Notes: generated from the sequence alone by a model not told the origin. A DNA stretch of 47,606 nucleotides from Candidatus Desulfovibrio intestinipullorum (GCA_019113165.1 DXHV01000008.1:1-47606); one strand, 5' to 3'. Counted from the stretch's first letter, positions 7,970 through 17,155 are shown. Translations and numbers: made by a program.

Positions 7970-9502
7970 CTAGAAGCTGTAGGTGAAGCAGCAGGACACG
8001 CGGTAGTTGTCCTTGAGCTGGCTGTCCGCGGCTTCGTGCCAGGTGTCGCCGTCCAGATTGAGGCGCACGTAGGCCAGTTCCAGGCCAAGCTCCAGATTCT
8101 CGTAGATCTTGTAGCGGTTGACGAGGTTGGCTTCCCAGGCCGAGTCCGTGGTGGTCAGGTAGGCAGCGGGGCCGTCCTGACGGCTGGGCCAGGTGGTCAT
8201 CTTCGCCTTTCTGGGCATTTCCTTGCTGTTGGTGCCCCAGTAGTAGCCGAAGCGGATGACATGGGTGAGATCCTCAATGAAGGAAATGTCGTCGATCTGG
8301 CCCACGACGCCCACCATGCCCGAGGGGTTGTGACCCAGCACCTTCCAGGTGACGGAGTCCATGTCGCCACCGCCAAAGCCCAGGGCTGTCACGCCCCAGG
8401 GGGTATTGAAGGAGGGCAGGCGTTCGGAGCCATTGTAGGGATTGCTGTCATCACCGGGGCCGTACCAGGCGATGATGCCGGGGGTGCCCCAGTCCAGCTT
8501 CCAGTCGGCCCTGGCACCAATATACCAGCCGGAACGCTTCGCCTGGAAGGTCCTGTCGCCGCCAAACCCCTTGTAATGCTTGACTTCGCCCATGTCGACC
8601 GATCCGTAGGCGCCTTCTATGCCTATCTTGAAGCTGTCGGTCAGGAAGAATTCCGCACACAGACCGGCCCAGAAGCCATCGCCCCAGGGCTTGCTGAGGC
8701 CCTTGACGTAATTGCTCTGGAAATCGGCGTAGTAGCCGCCCATCACCGGCATAAGACCGCCGCGGGGCACAACCTGGGCGGGCTCGGGGGAGGCGGTCAG
8801 GTTGGTCAGGCTGTACTTGCCTATCATGGCATACATGGCCCAGGGGTTGACGCGGAAGCGGTCGCCGCGGATGGGCACGCTCAGGGCAAAGACGTCCAGG
8901 TTGTCCAGGTGCTGCGTGTTGTCGTCCTGGAACAGAGCCTGGGAATTGTCGTTGTAGGGCCTGGCCCAGAAGAAGGTGGCATCAATATTGAGGTCGTCGC
9001 TCTTGTAGATGGGCGAGGACACATTGATGCCGGCCATGTCATGGCCGAACACGGCACCAAAGCCCCAGCGCGACAGAATGCCGGGCAGGCGCAGGTGCTG
9101 CAGGCCCATGCGGACCTTCACGTCCGTATTCGGAACCATCCAGTCCAGATAGGCATAGCGCAGCTCGACAATCTTGCCGTCTGCGCCCAGTGCGCCGCCA
9201 CTGGCAGACTTGCCCCACTCGACATCGCCAATCTCAAAGGTCACCGAGCCGCTCAGGTTTTCGCTGGCTACGGCATCAATCTGGGTGCGGAAACGCTGCA
9301 GGGCGCCAAACCTGTCCGCACCGTCTACGCCCTTGGGCGTCACATTGGAGTACTGAAAGGCCATCTGCCAGACGCCCTTGACCCTGAAGTCCACGGCCTG
9401 AAGGGATCCGGGCAGACACAAGAGCAGAGCCATGACCAGAGCCATGACCGCTGCGCCCGGGACAAGCTGTTTCCCGAGGCAGGAAGAGTGAAAACGCGCC
9501 AT
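7970..9502 (-). CDS. Outer membrane porin of the Desulfovibrio homotrimeric type
   Basis: 510 residues from the ATG at 9502 (GGGAG upstream); a longer open frame exists but lacks a site. Residues 1-36 are a signal peptide ending in SLQA. The mature chain opens with VDFRVKGVWQMAFQYSN and has alternating aromatic beta strands throughout. It ends in a C-terminal phenylalanine (CCFTYSF), the usual assembly signal of outer-membrane barrels. The opening, the GLQHLRLPG segment and the length fit the homotrimeric porins abundant in Desulfovibrio outer membranes, which pass small solutes. It has a single-gene layout with a long AT-rich 5' region. Confidence 0.9.
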   Translation of the reverse strand: MARFHSSCLGKQLVPGAAVMALVMALLLCLPGSLQAVDFRVKGVWQMAFQYSNVTPKGVDGADRFGALQRFRTQIDAVASENLSGSVTFEIGDVEWGKSASGGALGADGKIVELRYAYLDWMVPNTDVKVRMGLQHLRLPGILSRWGFGAVFGHDMAGINVSSPIYKSDDLNIDATFFWARPYNDNSQALFQDDNTQHLDNLDVFALSVPIRGDRFRVNPWAMYAMIGKYSLTNLTASPEPAQVVPRGGLMPVMGGYYADFQSNYVKGLSKPWGDGFWAGLCAEFFLTDSFKIGIEGAYGSVDMGEVKHYKGFGGDRTFQAKRSGWYIGARADWKLDWGTPGIIAWYGPGDDSNPYNGSERLPSFNTPWGVTALGFGGGDMDSVTWKVLGHNPSGMVGVVGQIDDISFIEDLTHVIRFGYYWGTNSKEMPRKAKMTTWPSRQDGPAAYLTTTDSAWEANLVNRYKIYENLELGLELAYVRLNLDGDTWHEAADSQLKDNYRVSCCFTYSF

Positions 9503-10083
9503 CAAAACATCTCCCAAAACATGCTGAAAGGAACCAGACAGGATCTTCCATGTGCTCGCCAGCAACCGCATGTTGTGAGAAAGTACTTTTTTTCACTATC
9601 ACAGCCGGCACGCTGAAAATGCTGCACGCGCAACAAATTTCACAAAAAACAGGTTTTTTTCGAAAAAAAAGTTTGTCCGTGTCCTTTGTCTCCTGCACAA
9701 GTTCCGGCAATCACAAAAGAACACCACCTGGTCCCTCTTTTCCCAAGGTGGATTCCTGCTTTTTGCCGCGTTCCCGCGTTCCCCTCGGGCAAAAAAACAC
9801 ATGACACAAAACACATGACACTGTTCAGCCGGAGGAATCCTGTGGCTGATCCGGACCGGACCCGAGCCTGTCATGCGCCTGCCGTGTGCCTTCAGGGAAC
9901 GGCTCTGTCCCTGCACTGGAGACCAGGAGACGGGCGTCTTGCCATTCCATGCAGATGTTGTACAGTCGTTTCACCAGACAGGCTGGCATTTGTCCGCCCC
10001 TCTGCGGACGCCCGTTCCCGCACAAGGCAGCCTTTGCCCAAAGTCCACAGTTCTTCATGTCAGCCCCTGCGAGGATTTTCAGC
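9503..10083. other. Divergent promoter region, no gene
   Basis: About 580 bases between two divergent starts. Contains homopolymer-rich DNA at 9590-9680 (A and T runs near the porin start) and a 13-bp direct repeat AAACACATGACAC at 9795-9807 and 9809-9821. I see no coding sequence. Confidence 0.5.
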
Positions 10084-11202
10084 GTGAACAAGATCATCAT
10101 CGGTCTGCTTGCAGCCGTTGTCGTTCTGGGCATGGCCCTGGTCGTGCTCAATAATCAGCTCAATTCCCACCACTCCGACAGGGACCTGGCCACACCGCTT
10201 TCTGCCAGGGACATGCTGCCGGAAATACCGGATCTGCACGGTGTGCAGGCCCGGATTGACGAATCGGCCGAAAACGGAGCCGGACAGGGACAGCAGGAAG
10301 AGCCCAGACTCATGGCCCTGCCCAAGCTGCCCGATGCCATAGATCCTCCGGCCACCACCCTCAGAGCGCCCATCAGCACATCCACGCTCTCCCATGAGGA
10401 AGCCCCCGTGCAGCCCGCCTTACAGGCACCTGTCCAGTCTGCGGACACGCTGGCCATGAACAAGACCCCTGTCCGCAGCACAGCCGCCACAGCCCCTGTT
10501 GCCGCCAGTGTGTCCCCTGCCGCCGTTTCCGCCGCTGTCCAGCCCGTCGAAGAGCGCCCTGCCGCCGCAGCGCAGACGGGCAGCGTCCAGACAGGCAGTG
10601 TCCAGTCGGGCAGTGTCCAGACAGGCAGCATACAGGAGACCAATACGCCCAAGGCAGCCGACACGCTCAAAAAGCCTGTCAGAGACGAGCAGCCTGCCAG
10701 GGGCGAACAACCGGCCAGAGCGGAACAGCCTGAACAACCCGTACAGGCAGCCTCGACATCCGCCCCAAAGACCGAAAGGAAACCGGCCGGCCAGACAGCC
10801 GGGCAGAAGACTGAAGCAAAGGCCGAAGAGAAGAACGTTCAGAAAGATCTGCAGAAGGACCTGCAGAAGGCCGAACAGAAGGACAAGAAGGCCTCTGCGC
10901 AGCCCAGGATGGTGGTCCTTGTGCGCGAAAAGGGCGCAACCGTCCGCGTCTCCCTGCACACAACCATTGCCTACAAAACCATGCTGCTCACCAGTCCCGA
11001 TCGCCTGGTTGTGGACATTACCGGCGAGCACAGGGATCTCAGGGCCCCCGGCATTCCGGCCAACGACATGGTCAGCAACGTGCGCCTGGGCCATTACCCC
11101 AACAGAACCCGCATTGTGGTGGATCTGAAGGAAGCCCCCAGGAAGCACCGCCTCATCCTTTCCGAGGACAGGGAGCGCCTGGACATACGCATCGATCAGT
11201 AA
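10084..11202 (+). CDS. AMIN-domain membrane-anchored protein with repetitive linker
   Basis: 372 residues from a GTG at 10084, favoured by GAGG nine bases upstream; an ATG at 10057 in frame is the alternative. The N-terminus is a membrane anchor (IIIGLLAAVVVLGMALVVL). Then comes a long low-complexity Ala/Pro/Gln/Lys-rich linker with tandem repeats. The last ~100 residues are an AMIN domain (VVLVREKGATVRVSLHTT, SPDRLVVDITG, RIVVDLKEAP, ERLDIRID), a periplasmic beta-domain that targets proteins to peptidoglycan or secretin complexes. With no amidase domain attached it may be a localisation or scaffolding factor. Likely anchored in the inner membrane with the AMIN domain in the periplasm. Confidence 0.8.
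   Translation: MNKIIIGLLAAVVVLGMALVVLNNQLNSHHSDRDLATPLSARDMLPEIPDLHGVQARIDESAENGAGQGQQEEPRLMALPKLPDAIDPPATTLRAPISTSTLSHEEAPVQPALQAPVQSADTLAMNKTPVRSTAATAPVAASVSPAAVSAAVQPVEERPAAAAQTGSVQTGSVQSGSVQTGSIQETNTPKAADTLKKPVRDEQPARGEQPARAEQPEQPVQAASTSAPKTERKPAGQTAGQKTEAKAEEKNVQKDLQKDLQKAEQKDKKASAQPRMVVLVREKGATVRVSLHTTIAYKTMLLTSPDRLVVDITGEHRDLRAPGIPANDMVSNVRLGHYPNRTRIVVDLKEAPRKHRLILSEDRERLDIRIDQ
10573..10632 (+). repeat. Four 15-bp tandem repeats inside the AMIN protein gene
   Basis: Four imperfect copies of CAGACAGGCAGTGTC encode (Q-T/S-G-S-V/I)x4 in the linker. They are in frame, so copy-number change alters linker length without breaking the protein. Confidence 0.85.
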
Positions 11203-11531
11203 TTCCTGCCCCGGCACCTCCAGCGCCCGGCAACACTCGCAATCAGTCCCGCCAGCGATCCGTCCCTGAAGATCGCTGTCCGGCAGAGAACGCCTGCAGA
11301 TCCCTGTGGCTCCGTGCGGCTCTCTGATGCTCCCCGATCGTCTCTCTGTCCCTGCCTGTTCCAGAAGCCTTTCTGGAACAGGAAAGCCCTCCCGGTCAGA
11401 AAGCCTTCCCGGTCAGCCTGCCAGTCCATCTGGCGACAGACCGTCTCCTCGTCAAACCGGAAAAAGATACCCGCCCCCCGAACGCAACGCACAAGACGTA
11501 CAACGCACAAGACGTACAAGGATGCCGTCCC
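11203..11531. other. Intergenic leader with hairpin and tandem duplication
   Basis: No gene. Holds a perfect 12-bp stem with a 4-nt loop at 11355-11382 (CCTGTTCCAGAA / TTCTGGAACAGG) and a perfect 16-bp tandem duplication (ACGCACAAGACGTACA at 11487-11502 and 11503-11518). The duplication ends just before the ribosome-binding region of the next gene. The hairpin has no T tract. Confidence 0.6.
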
Positions 11532-14087
11532 ATGAGCGCCTCTCTCCTGAACAGACTTTTCAACCGCAAGACGTCTGTAGACCGGCAGAAAGCCCTGTCC
11601 GAATTCACCAGCCGCTATGCCTCCTTCAAGAAACTGCTGCAGGCCAATGCCGACATAGCCAAGATTCTTGCTACGCTGGACACTGTCTACCATGGCGGCA
11701 AGCACCTGGACACCGATCTGATCCGCCACGAAGTCATGCGTGCCATCGTCTGTGTGCGCACCATGGGCGAATCCCTGAACCAGCTCTCCAATAACCGCTA
11801 CCCCGAGCTCGACACGGCCACTGAGGCCATTGTCCAGCACATTGGCAAGGAACTGCACTCCTACACACCCGGTGACGTGAGCGAAATCACCCTGCCGCTT
11901 TCGGAAGTGGACTCGTCCATGACCTATTCCGTGGGCGCCAAGAATGCCAACCTGGGCGAGCTGCGCAACATGCTGGAAATGCCCGTGCCCAGGGGCTTTG
12001 CCGTCACCACCAGGGCCGGCCAGCTCTTCCTCTCCCAAAATCCCGGCCTCTTCACGAAGATACAGCGGACGCTGGAAGACATTGACATCGATCACCCGGC
12101 CACCATCCAGAAGGCCAGCGAAACCATACAGGAGGCCATTCTGGGCACCCCCCTGCCCGAAGAGGTGGAAAAGGCCCTGCTTTCCACCTACGACAGGGTC
12201 TTCAGGGACAGGGAATGCCGTGTGGCCCTGCGCTCCAGTGCCATTGCCGAGGACGGCGTGCAGTCCTTTGCCGGCCAGTACCTGTCCATCCTGGGCGTGA
12301 CCAGGCAGTCCCTGCCCCAGGCCTTCAAGAAGGTCTTTGCCAGCCTCTATTCCCCCAGGGCCCTCTCCTACCGCCTGAGCAACGGCTACGAGCTCAGCAC
12401 CTCGGGCATGGCCATGTGCTGCCTGCAGATGATCAATGCCAGGGCTGCCGGTGTGGCCTATTCCCGCCATCCCGTGAACCTGCGCTCCAACGACGTGCTC
12501 ATCAACGGCGTCTGGGGCCTGGGCGAGGCCGTGGCCGACGGCTCCGCCCTGCCTGATCAGTGGCTGGTTTCCAGGGCCACCATGCGCATCACCCGCGAGA
12601 CCATTGTGGGCAAGCTGACCAAGGTCGTGCTGGATCAGGCCGAGGACGGATCCATTGCCCCCCATGTCCATGAAGTGGACGAGCTCCTGCAGCATGTGCC
12701 CTGTCTGACCAAGGAGCAGGCTGCAGAAATTGCCAAAGCAGCCATCACCCTGGAGCACCACTATCAGTACCCCCAGGACATAGAATGGGCTCTGGACGAG
12801 GACGAGCGCCTGGTCTTTCTGCAGACGCGGCCCATGGGCTTTGACACCACCAGCGAGGATGTGCGCGCACCGGAACTGGAAAAGATCCGGCCCGTCATCT
12901 CCCAGGCCGAAGTGGCGGCCAGGGGCGTTGCCTGCGGCCGGGTCATGATCATGGATCCCGACGAGGACATGACCCACTTCCCCGAAGGCCATGTCCTAGT
13001 CATGACGCATTCCTCTTCCAATGCCACCGTGGCCATGCAGAGGGCCTGTGCCATCATTGCCGAAGTGGGCTCCCTGACCGGTCACATGGCCTCCGTGTGC
13101 CGCGAGTACGGTGTGCCCACCCTCATCAATGCCTCGGCTGCCACCATGCTGCTCGAAGACGGACAGCTGGTCACCGTGGACGCACTCAAGGGCCGCGTCT
13201 TTTCCGGCGAAATCCCCGAGCTGCTCGAACTGCGCATCAGCCGTCCGCCCGTGGCCAACACGCCGGCCACAGCCCTCATGCGCCGCATTGCCCCCCATGT
13301 CCTGCCCCTGCACCTCGTGGATCCGAGATCCAGAACCTTCTCGCCCGAAAACTGCACGAGCCTCCACGATGTCATGCGCTTTGTGCACGAAAAATCCTAC
13401 AGCGAGATGTTCCTGCTCTCGGACTCCGTCACCGAAGGCAAGGAAAAGGCAGCTACCCACTTTACCGGGCCCATCCCCCTGGATCTCTACATTATCGACC
13501 TTGGCGGCGGCCTGAAGGATCCCCTGGCAGCACGGGCCGTCCTTGAGGATGTGACGAGCTTCCCCCTGCGCCTGCTGCTCGAAGGCATGGTCAACCCTTC
13601 GGTCCGGGCCCACGGTCCGCGGCCCGTGAACATGCGCGGCTTCATGTCCGTCATGGGCAACAACCTCCTGCGTTCGGACATGGCGGAACGCTTTGGCGAT
13701 CACAGCTATGCCATTGTCTCGGACAAGTACCTCAACTTCTCCTCCAGGGTGGGCTACCACTACGCCATCCTGGACTGCTGGTGCAGTGCCACGGTGAGCA
13801 AGAACTACATCCGCTTCGAGTTTGCCGGCGGCGCCGCAGGCTCGGTCCAGCGCGAACGCCGCGTGCGCTGCATAGGCATCATTCTCAAGGAACTGGGCTT
13901 CAAGGTCAGCGTCATTGCCGACCGCGTCCAGGCCAGGTATCAGAAATACCCCCGCACGGAGATTGCCTCCAGACTCGATCAGCTGGGCAGGCTGCTCATC
14001 ATGACCAGACAGATGGACATGCTGATGACAAGCGAGGAAGCCGTGACACAGTTTGCGTCCAACTTCCTCAACGGCGACTACCACTAG
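11532..14087 (+). CDS. PEP synthase-like protein (PEP/pyruvate-binding plus phosphohistidine domains)
   Basis: 851 residues. Residues 1-120 are a helical region of its own. Residues 130-440 form a pyruvate/PEP dikinase nucleotide-binding domain: SVGAKNANLGELRNM, ALRSSAIAEDG (matching the usual RSSATAED), GVAYSRHP and QTRP. Residues 460-570 are the swivelling phosphohistidine domain, with the catalytic histidine in SLTGHMASVCREYGVPT (H518; usual form TSHAAIVAREYGIP). The C-terminal ~280 residues do not look like the PEP-binding TIM barrel of pyruvate,water dikinase. The protein can plausibly bind ATP and phosphorylate H518, but its final substrate is unknown. A terminator follows the stop. Confidence 0.85.
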   Translation: MSASLLNRLFNRKTSVDRQKALSEFTSRYASFKKLLQANADIAKILATLDTVYHGGKHLDTDLIRHEVMRAIVCVRTMGESLNQLSNNRYPELDTATEAIVQHIGKELHSYTPGDVSEITLPLSEVDSSMTYSVGAKNANLGELRNMLEMPVPRGFAVTTRAGQLFLSQNPGLFTKIQRTLEDIDIDHPATIQKASETIQEAILGTPLPEEVEKALLSTYDRVFRDRECRVALRSSAIAEDGVQSFAGQYLSILGVTRQSLPQAFKKVFASLYSPRALSYRLSNGYELSTSGMAMCCLQMINARAAGVAYSRHPVNLRSNDVLINGVWGLGEAVADGSALPDQWLVSRATMRITRETIVGKLTKVVLDQAEDGSIAPHVHEVDELLQHVPCLTKEQAAEIAKAAITLEHHYQYPQDIEWALDEDERLVFLQTRPMGFDTTSEDVRAPELEKIRPVISQAEVAARGVACGRVMIMDPDEDMTHFPEGHVLVMTHSSSNATVAMQRACAIIAEVGSLTGHMASVCREYGVPTLINASAATMLLEDGQLVTVDALKGRVFSGEIPELLELRISRPPVANTPATALMRRIAPHVLPLHLVDPRSRTFSPENCTSLHDVMRFVHEKSYSEMFLLSDSVTEGKEKAATHFTGPIPLDLYIIDLGGGLKDPLAARAVLEDVTSFPLRLLLEGMVNPSVRAHGPRPVNMRGFMSVMGNNLLRSDMAERFGDHSYAIVSDKYLNFSSRVGYHYAILDCWCSATVSKNYIRFEFAGGAAGSVQRERRVRCIGIILKELGFKVSVIADRVQARYQKYPRTEIASRLDQLGRLLIMTRQMDMLMTSEEAVTQFASNFLNGDYH

Positions 14088-14126
14088 TTCTGCCAGTCCC
14101 TGCACTGCCATATCCTGCAGTCTTGC

Positions 14127-14168
14127 GGCCTGCTCCGGGCACTTCTGTCCCTGGGGCAGGCCTTTTTT
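14127..14168 (+). terminator. Intrinsic terminator after the PEP-synthase-like gene
   Basis: GGCCTGCTCC (14127-14136) pairs with GGGGCAGGCC (14153-14162) with one G-T pair, then T6. Forty bases after the stop, so the downstream MFS gene is probably transcribed mainly from its own promoter or by read-through. Confidence 0.85.
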
Positions 14169-14275
14169 CCCGTAAGGGGATCTCCCTGCTGCCCCCTGCC
14201 GTCGCGCTGCCGCAGGCTTCTGTCCGTTTTTTCCTGTGCCCCTGCAGGCAGCAGACCGTACCCGAAAGGCTTCTC

Positions 14276-15529
14276 ATGAGTACACACAGCCCCACCTCCC
14301 CCACCCGGAAGGCAGATCCGGGCCTCATCAGCCTCGATTTCATCCTGCTTTTCTTCATGGCGCTCTTCAGCAACTGCTATCTGTCCATCTACTACTGCTT
14401 CGAGCAGTGGCTGGAGCACGTGTCCGTGGATCCGAGCTGGCGCGGCATCCTGCTTGGCGCCCTGTTCGGCATGGTCCTTGTGACACGCCCCTTTGCCACA
14501 GTGATCATGCTCAAGCGCAGCAGGCTGCCTGCAGTCATCGTCTCCCTCTTCATCTGCAGCGGCGTCCTCTTCTCCTATCAGTTCCTGGACCCCGCCTCGC
14601 CGTCCTTCGAGTGGCTTCTGCTGGCCCTGCGCATTGTGCAGGGCATCTTCCTCGCCATCTACTCCTCCTGTGTGGTGTCCGTGCTGGTGAGCTGCATTCC
14701 GCCTGGCCAGAGCGCCAGGGGCTTTGCCCTCTTCTCCTTCACGACCCTGCTCCCCTATGCCATCATTCCCACCATTGGCGAGTTTCTGCTGCCCATCGTG
14801 GGCAGCGAGCCAAGCCTCTTTGCCTGGACCTCCCTGCTGCTCGTGCCCTGTCTCGTCATGAGCTTCTTTCTCGCGCCCAGGCTGCGCCAGACGGACGCGG
14901 CCGTTGCCGGCCGGACGGCCAACTTTGCCCAGTACAGAAAGGACCTCATGCACAGCGTTCTGCACTCGGGCCTGAGCCTCGTCTTTGCCTCCATGTTCTC
15001 CTTTTCGCTTGCCACCTCCACAGGCCTCTTCTTCATGAAGGGCCTGTGCAGCCAGACGGGCGGCGATCCGGCCAAGTTCTTCTTCTACTACACGACGACC
15101 ATGATCGTGCTGCGCTTCTTCTTCAGCAAGAGGCTGGACACGCTGCCCAGATACCGCATTGTGCCCATTGTGGCCCTGACCATGGCCTCGGGCCTGCTCA
15201 TCATCGCCTGGGGCCCCCTGTGGGCCTATGTGCCGGCCACCATCCTCTACGGCATCTCCCTCTCCCTGCTCTACCCGCTCACGGCCGCGGCCATCTATGA
15301 CCGCTCCACGCCGGAGACCAGGACCATCAATTCCAACTTCATGATGCTCATGTTCGATGCCGGCGGCCTGTTCTCGCCCATGATTGGCGGCTTCGTCATC
15401 TCCTTGGGCCTGGACTACCATGCCGTCATCACCGTGGCAGCCGGCATGGTCAGCATGAGCGGCTTCTTCTTCACCCTGGACCGGCTGCGCCTGCACCTGC
15501 AGGAAGTCCGGGCCAGACGGCAGGCCTGA
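14276..15529 (+). CDS. Major facilitator superfamily transporter
   Basis: 417 residues from the ATG at 14276 (AAAGG seven bases upstream). It has about 12 hydrophobic segments in two bundles, separated by a charged cytoplasmic loop (APRLRQTDAAVAGRTANFAQYRKDLM) near the middle, as in MFS carriers. The C-terminal half has an A-x-x-L-Y-G-I-S-x-S-L-L-Y-P-L segment typical of the family. It would be an inner-membrane secondary transporter; substrate and direction unknown. Same strand as the PEP-synthase-like gene but beyond its terminator. Confidence 0.88.
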   Translation: MSTHSPTSPTRKADPGLISLDFILLFFMALFSNCYLSIYYCFEQWLEHVSVDPSWRGILLGALFGMVLVTRPFATVIMLKRSRLPAVIVSLFICSGVLFSYQFLDPASPSFEWLLLALRIVQGIFLAIYSSCVVSVLVSCIPPGQSARGFALFSFTTLLPYAIIPTIGEFLLPIVGSEPSLFAWTSLLLVPCLVMSFFLAPRLRQTDAAVAGRTANFAQYRKDLMHSVLHSGLSLVFASMFSFSLATSTGLFFMKGLCSQTGGDPAKFFFYYTTTMIVLRFFFSKRLDTLPRYRIVPIVALTMASGLLIIAWGPLWAYVPATILYGISLSLLYPLTAAAIYDRSTPETRTINSNFMMLMFDAGGLFSPMIGGFVISLGLDYHAVITVAAGMVSMSGFFFTLDRLRLHLQEVRARRQA

Positions 15530-15601
15530 CAAAAAGGGACAGACCGGCATCCCTGTCCCGCACAAGGGCGCAACGCCGGGAAGAACACGACAAAAGAGAA
15601 A

Positions 15602-15641
15602 AGCCGCAGGCAGCCCCGGGCAACGGGGACTGTCTGCGGCT
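15602..15641. terminator. Terminator between convergent genes
   Basis: A long stem with small mismatches (15602-15618 with 15624-15641). On the minus strand it is followed by TTTTCTCTTTTG, so it mainly serves the minus-strand operon ending at 15702. It may also stop the MFS transcript. Confidence 0.75.
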
Positions 15642-15701
15642 CGCTTGTTGTTCGCCATCGTCCTCTGGCCAGAGGGCTCTCGGGGCGCACAGGGCTGTTC
15701 G

Positions 15702-16430
15702 TTACCTTGTCCGCAGCACCATCTGATCGCTGGACTCAAGGCCAATCTGTATGATGAGGTCGCGCACGTTTTCAAGGGACGTGAGCCTGTAGCCGCCGCC
15801 TGTGGCCGTGAAGAGGCCGACCACGCGGTAGGTGTTTCCATTGTCGTGGTCACGGACAGAAAAAGGCAGGCGCATGCGGTCGCGGTCCACGCGCACCGGC
15901 ACGCCCATGTCCCTGAGCTCCTTGCGGCCCATGGAGACCATGTCGAAGAGCGGCGAGAGCATGCTCTCGCTCGTGTAGCCCGGGACCTTCTGTCCGGCAA
16001 AGGCGCCGCTGCCCACGCCGTAGAGCACGAAGGATCGCACCTCGCCTGCCAGAAAGCCCGAGGTGAGGCTGCTTGTAAGCGCACCCTGACTGGCCAGCAG
16101 GGTGACCAGGGGCGGCAGCCAGCGGGCCAGCTGCTCGTCGCCTGCCATCTGCTCTATCTCGGCAAAGACCTGTTTTGCCAGGCTCTCTATGTCGGCCTGG
16201 CGGTCAAAGAGATCCGCGTTCCTGGTCTCCACGGCAAGCTCCATGGTCTCAAGGCAGCTGCGCGGATCCGTGCGGCTGTAGGCCGCGCTCGTCTGCGGCA
16301 GGAGAAGACACAGGATGAGGAAGCCCGCACAAAGCATGAGCCCCTTGCAAGGAAAGCTGCCCAGGCTCCGGGCAGCACGCGGGGCAGTGGTCTTCTGTGT
16401 GTCTGTGCCCGAAACCGACCCTGTCTGCAT
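15702..16430 (-). CDS. Exported protein of unknown function (DUF2939-like)
   Basis: 242 residues from the ATG at 16430 (GGGGAA upstream). A signal or anchor segment lies at about residues 28-50 (GLMLCAGFLILCLLLPQTSAA), giving a periplasmic protein. The following SRTDPRSCLETMELAVETRNADLFDRQADIES region recalls DUF2939-type exported proteins, in which a count of residues or subunits on a helix precedes a compact domain, but this is only a resemblance. It closes the long minus-strand block; gap to cobU is 119 nt. Confidence 0.65.
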   Translation of the reverse strand: MQTGSVSGTDTQKTTAPRAARSLGSFPCKGLMLCAGFLILCLLLPQTSAAYSRTDPRSCLETMELAVETRNADLFDRQADIESLAKQVFAEIEQMAGDEQLARWLPPLVTLLASQGALTSSLTSGFLAGEVRSFVLYGVGSGAFAGQKVPGYTSESMLSPLFDMVSMGRKELRDMGVPVRVDRDRMRLPFSVRDHDNGNTYRVVGLFTATGGGYRLTSLENVRDLIIQIGLESSDQMVLRTR

Positions 16431-16549
16431 GATGATTTCCCCGTTTTTTGTCGTGCCTCTTTTTTGCCGGCACGTTCTGCCTGTTGAATGACGCCTGTTG
16501 AGTGAGCCTGTTCTGGATCCGTTGTGCACTTCCCTGTGCCAAAGGGGCC

Positions 16550-17125
16550 CTACTTGAGCCGCAGGGCCAGGCCGCAGCTCACCAGCTGCACCCTGTTCGC
16601 ACAGGCTGCCAGGCGCTGATTGCTGCGGCCAAGAATGTCGCGAAAGCGCCTGGACAGAGGGTCTGCGGGGACAAGCCCGAGCCCTGCCTCCTCGCTCACA
16701 ACGACAAGAGGCCTTGTCAGGGCAGGGAGTGCGGCAAAGAAGGCCTCCAGCTCCTGTTGCACGTCTTCCTCGCACTGGTCCAGTTGTGCAGGGCTGGCCG
16801 GAAAGGAGTCCTGTATGTCTTTATCTGGCGCATAGACCTGGCAGAGCATGCCGGAAATCCAGGAGCCCAGGCTGTCCAGCAGGAGGACGCCAGCCTCGGG
16901 GCAGGCCTCAAGGCTGGCGCGCAGCTGCGCTCCGGCCTCCACGGTCTGCCAGCCTGCCCCCCTGCGGGCTCTGTGACGGGCCACGCGCAGCTCTGCCTCG
17001 GCATCCATGGGCCGCATGGTGGCTATGTAGAGGCGGCTGGACGCCAGGCGTTCGGCACAGGCTTCGGCAAGCCTGCTCTTGCCGCTGGAGGCGCCGCCTA
17101 CAAAGAGGGTTATGTCCGATCCCAT
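16550..17125 (-). CDS. cobU: Adenosylcobinamide kinase / adenosylcobinamide-phosphate guanylyltransferase
   Basis: 191 residues, normal length for CobU/CobP. It phosphorylates adenosylcobinamide and then transfers GMP, making adenosylcobinamide-GDP for nucleotide-loop assembly of cobalamin. Visible marks: P-loop GGASSGKS (residues 10-17), H51 in ARHRARRGAGW as the expected guanylylated histidine, the VLLLDSLGSWISGML segment, and the VVVSEEAGLGLVPADPLSRRFRDILG signature near the C-terminus. Cytoplasmic. No other cobalamin gene and no cobalamin riboswitch is evident nearby; it lies 30 nt after an unrelated membrane-protein gene in the same direction. Confidence 0.93.
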   Translation of the reverse strand: MGSDITLFVGGASSGKSRLAEACAERLASSRLYIATMRPMDAEAELRVARHRARRGAGWQTVEAGAQLRASLEACPEAGVLLLDSLGSWISGMLCQVYAPDKDIQDSFPASPAQLDQCEEDVQQELEAFFAALPALTRPLVVVSEEAGLGLVPADPLSRRFRDILGRSNQRLAACANRVQLVSCGLALRLK

Positions 17126-17155
17126 GGTCGTACCGGCAGGTTCCGCTGCACGGTC

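Noticed and set aside
16431..17155. Cobalamin riboswitch upstream of cobU
   Set aside because: Only 30 bases separate cobU from the preceding gene and no B12-box-like sequence was seen there.
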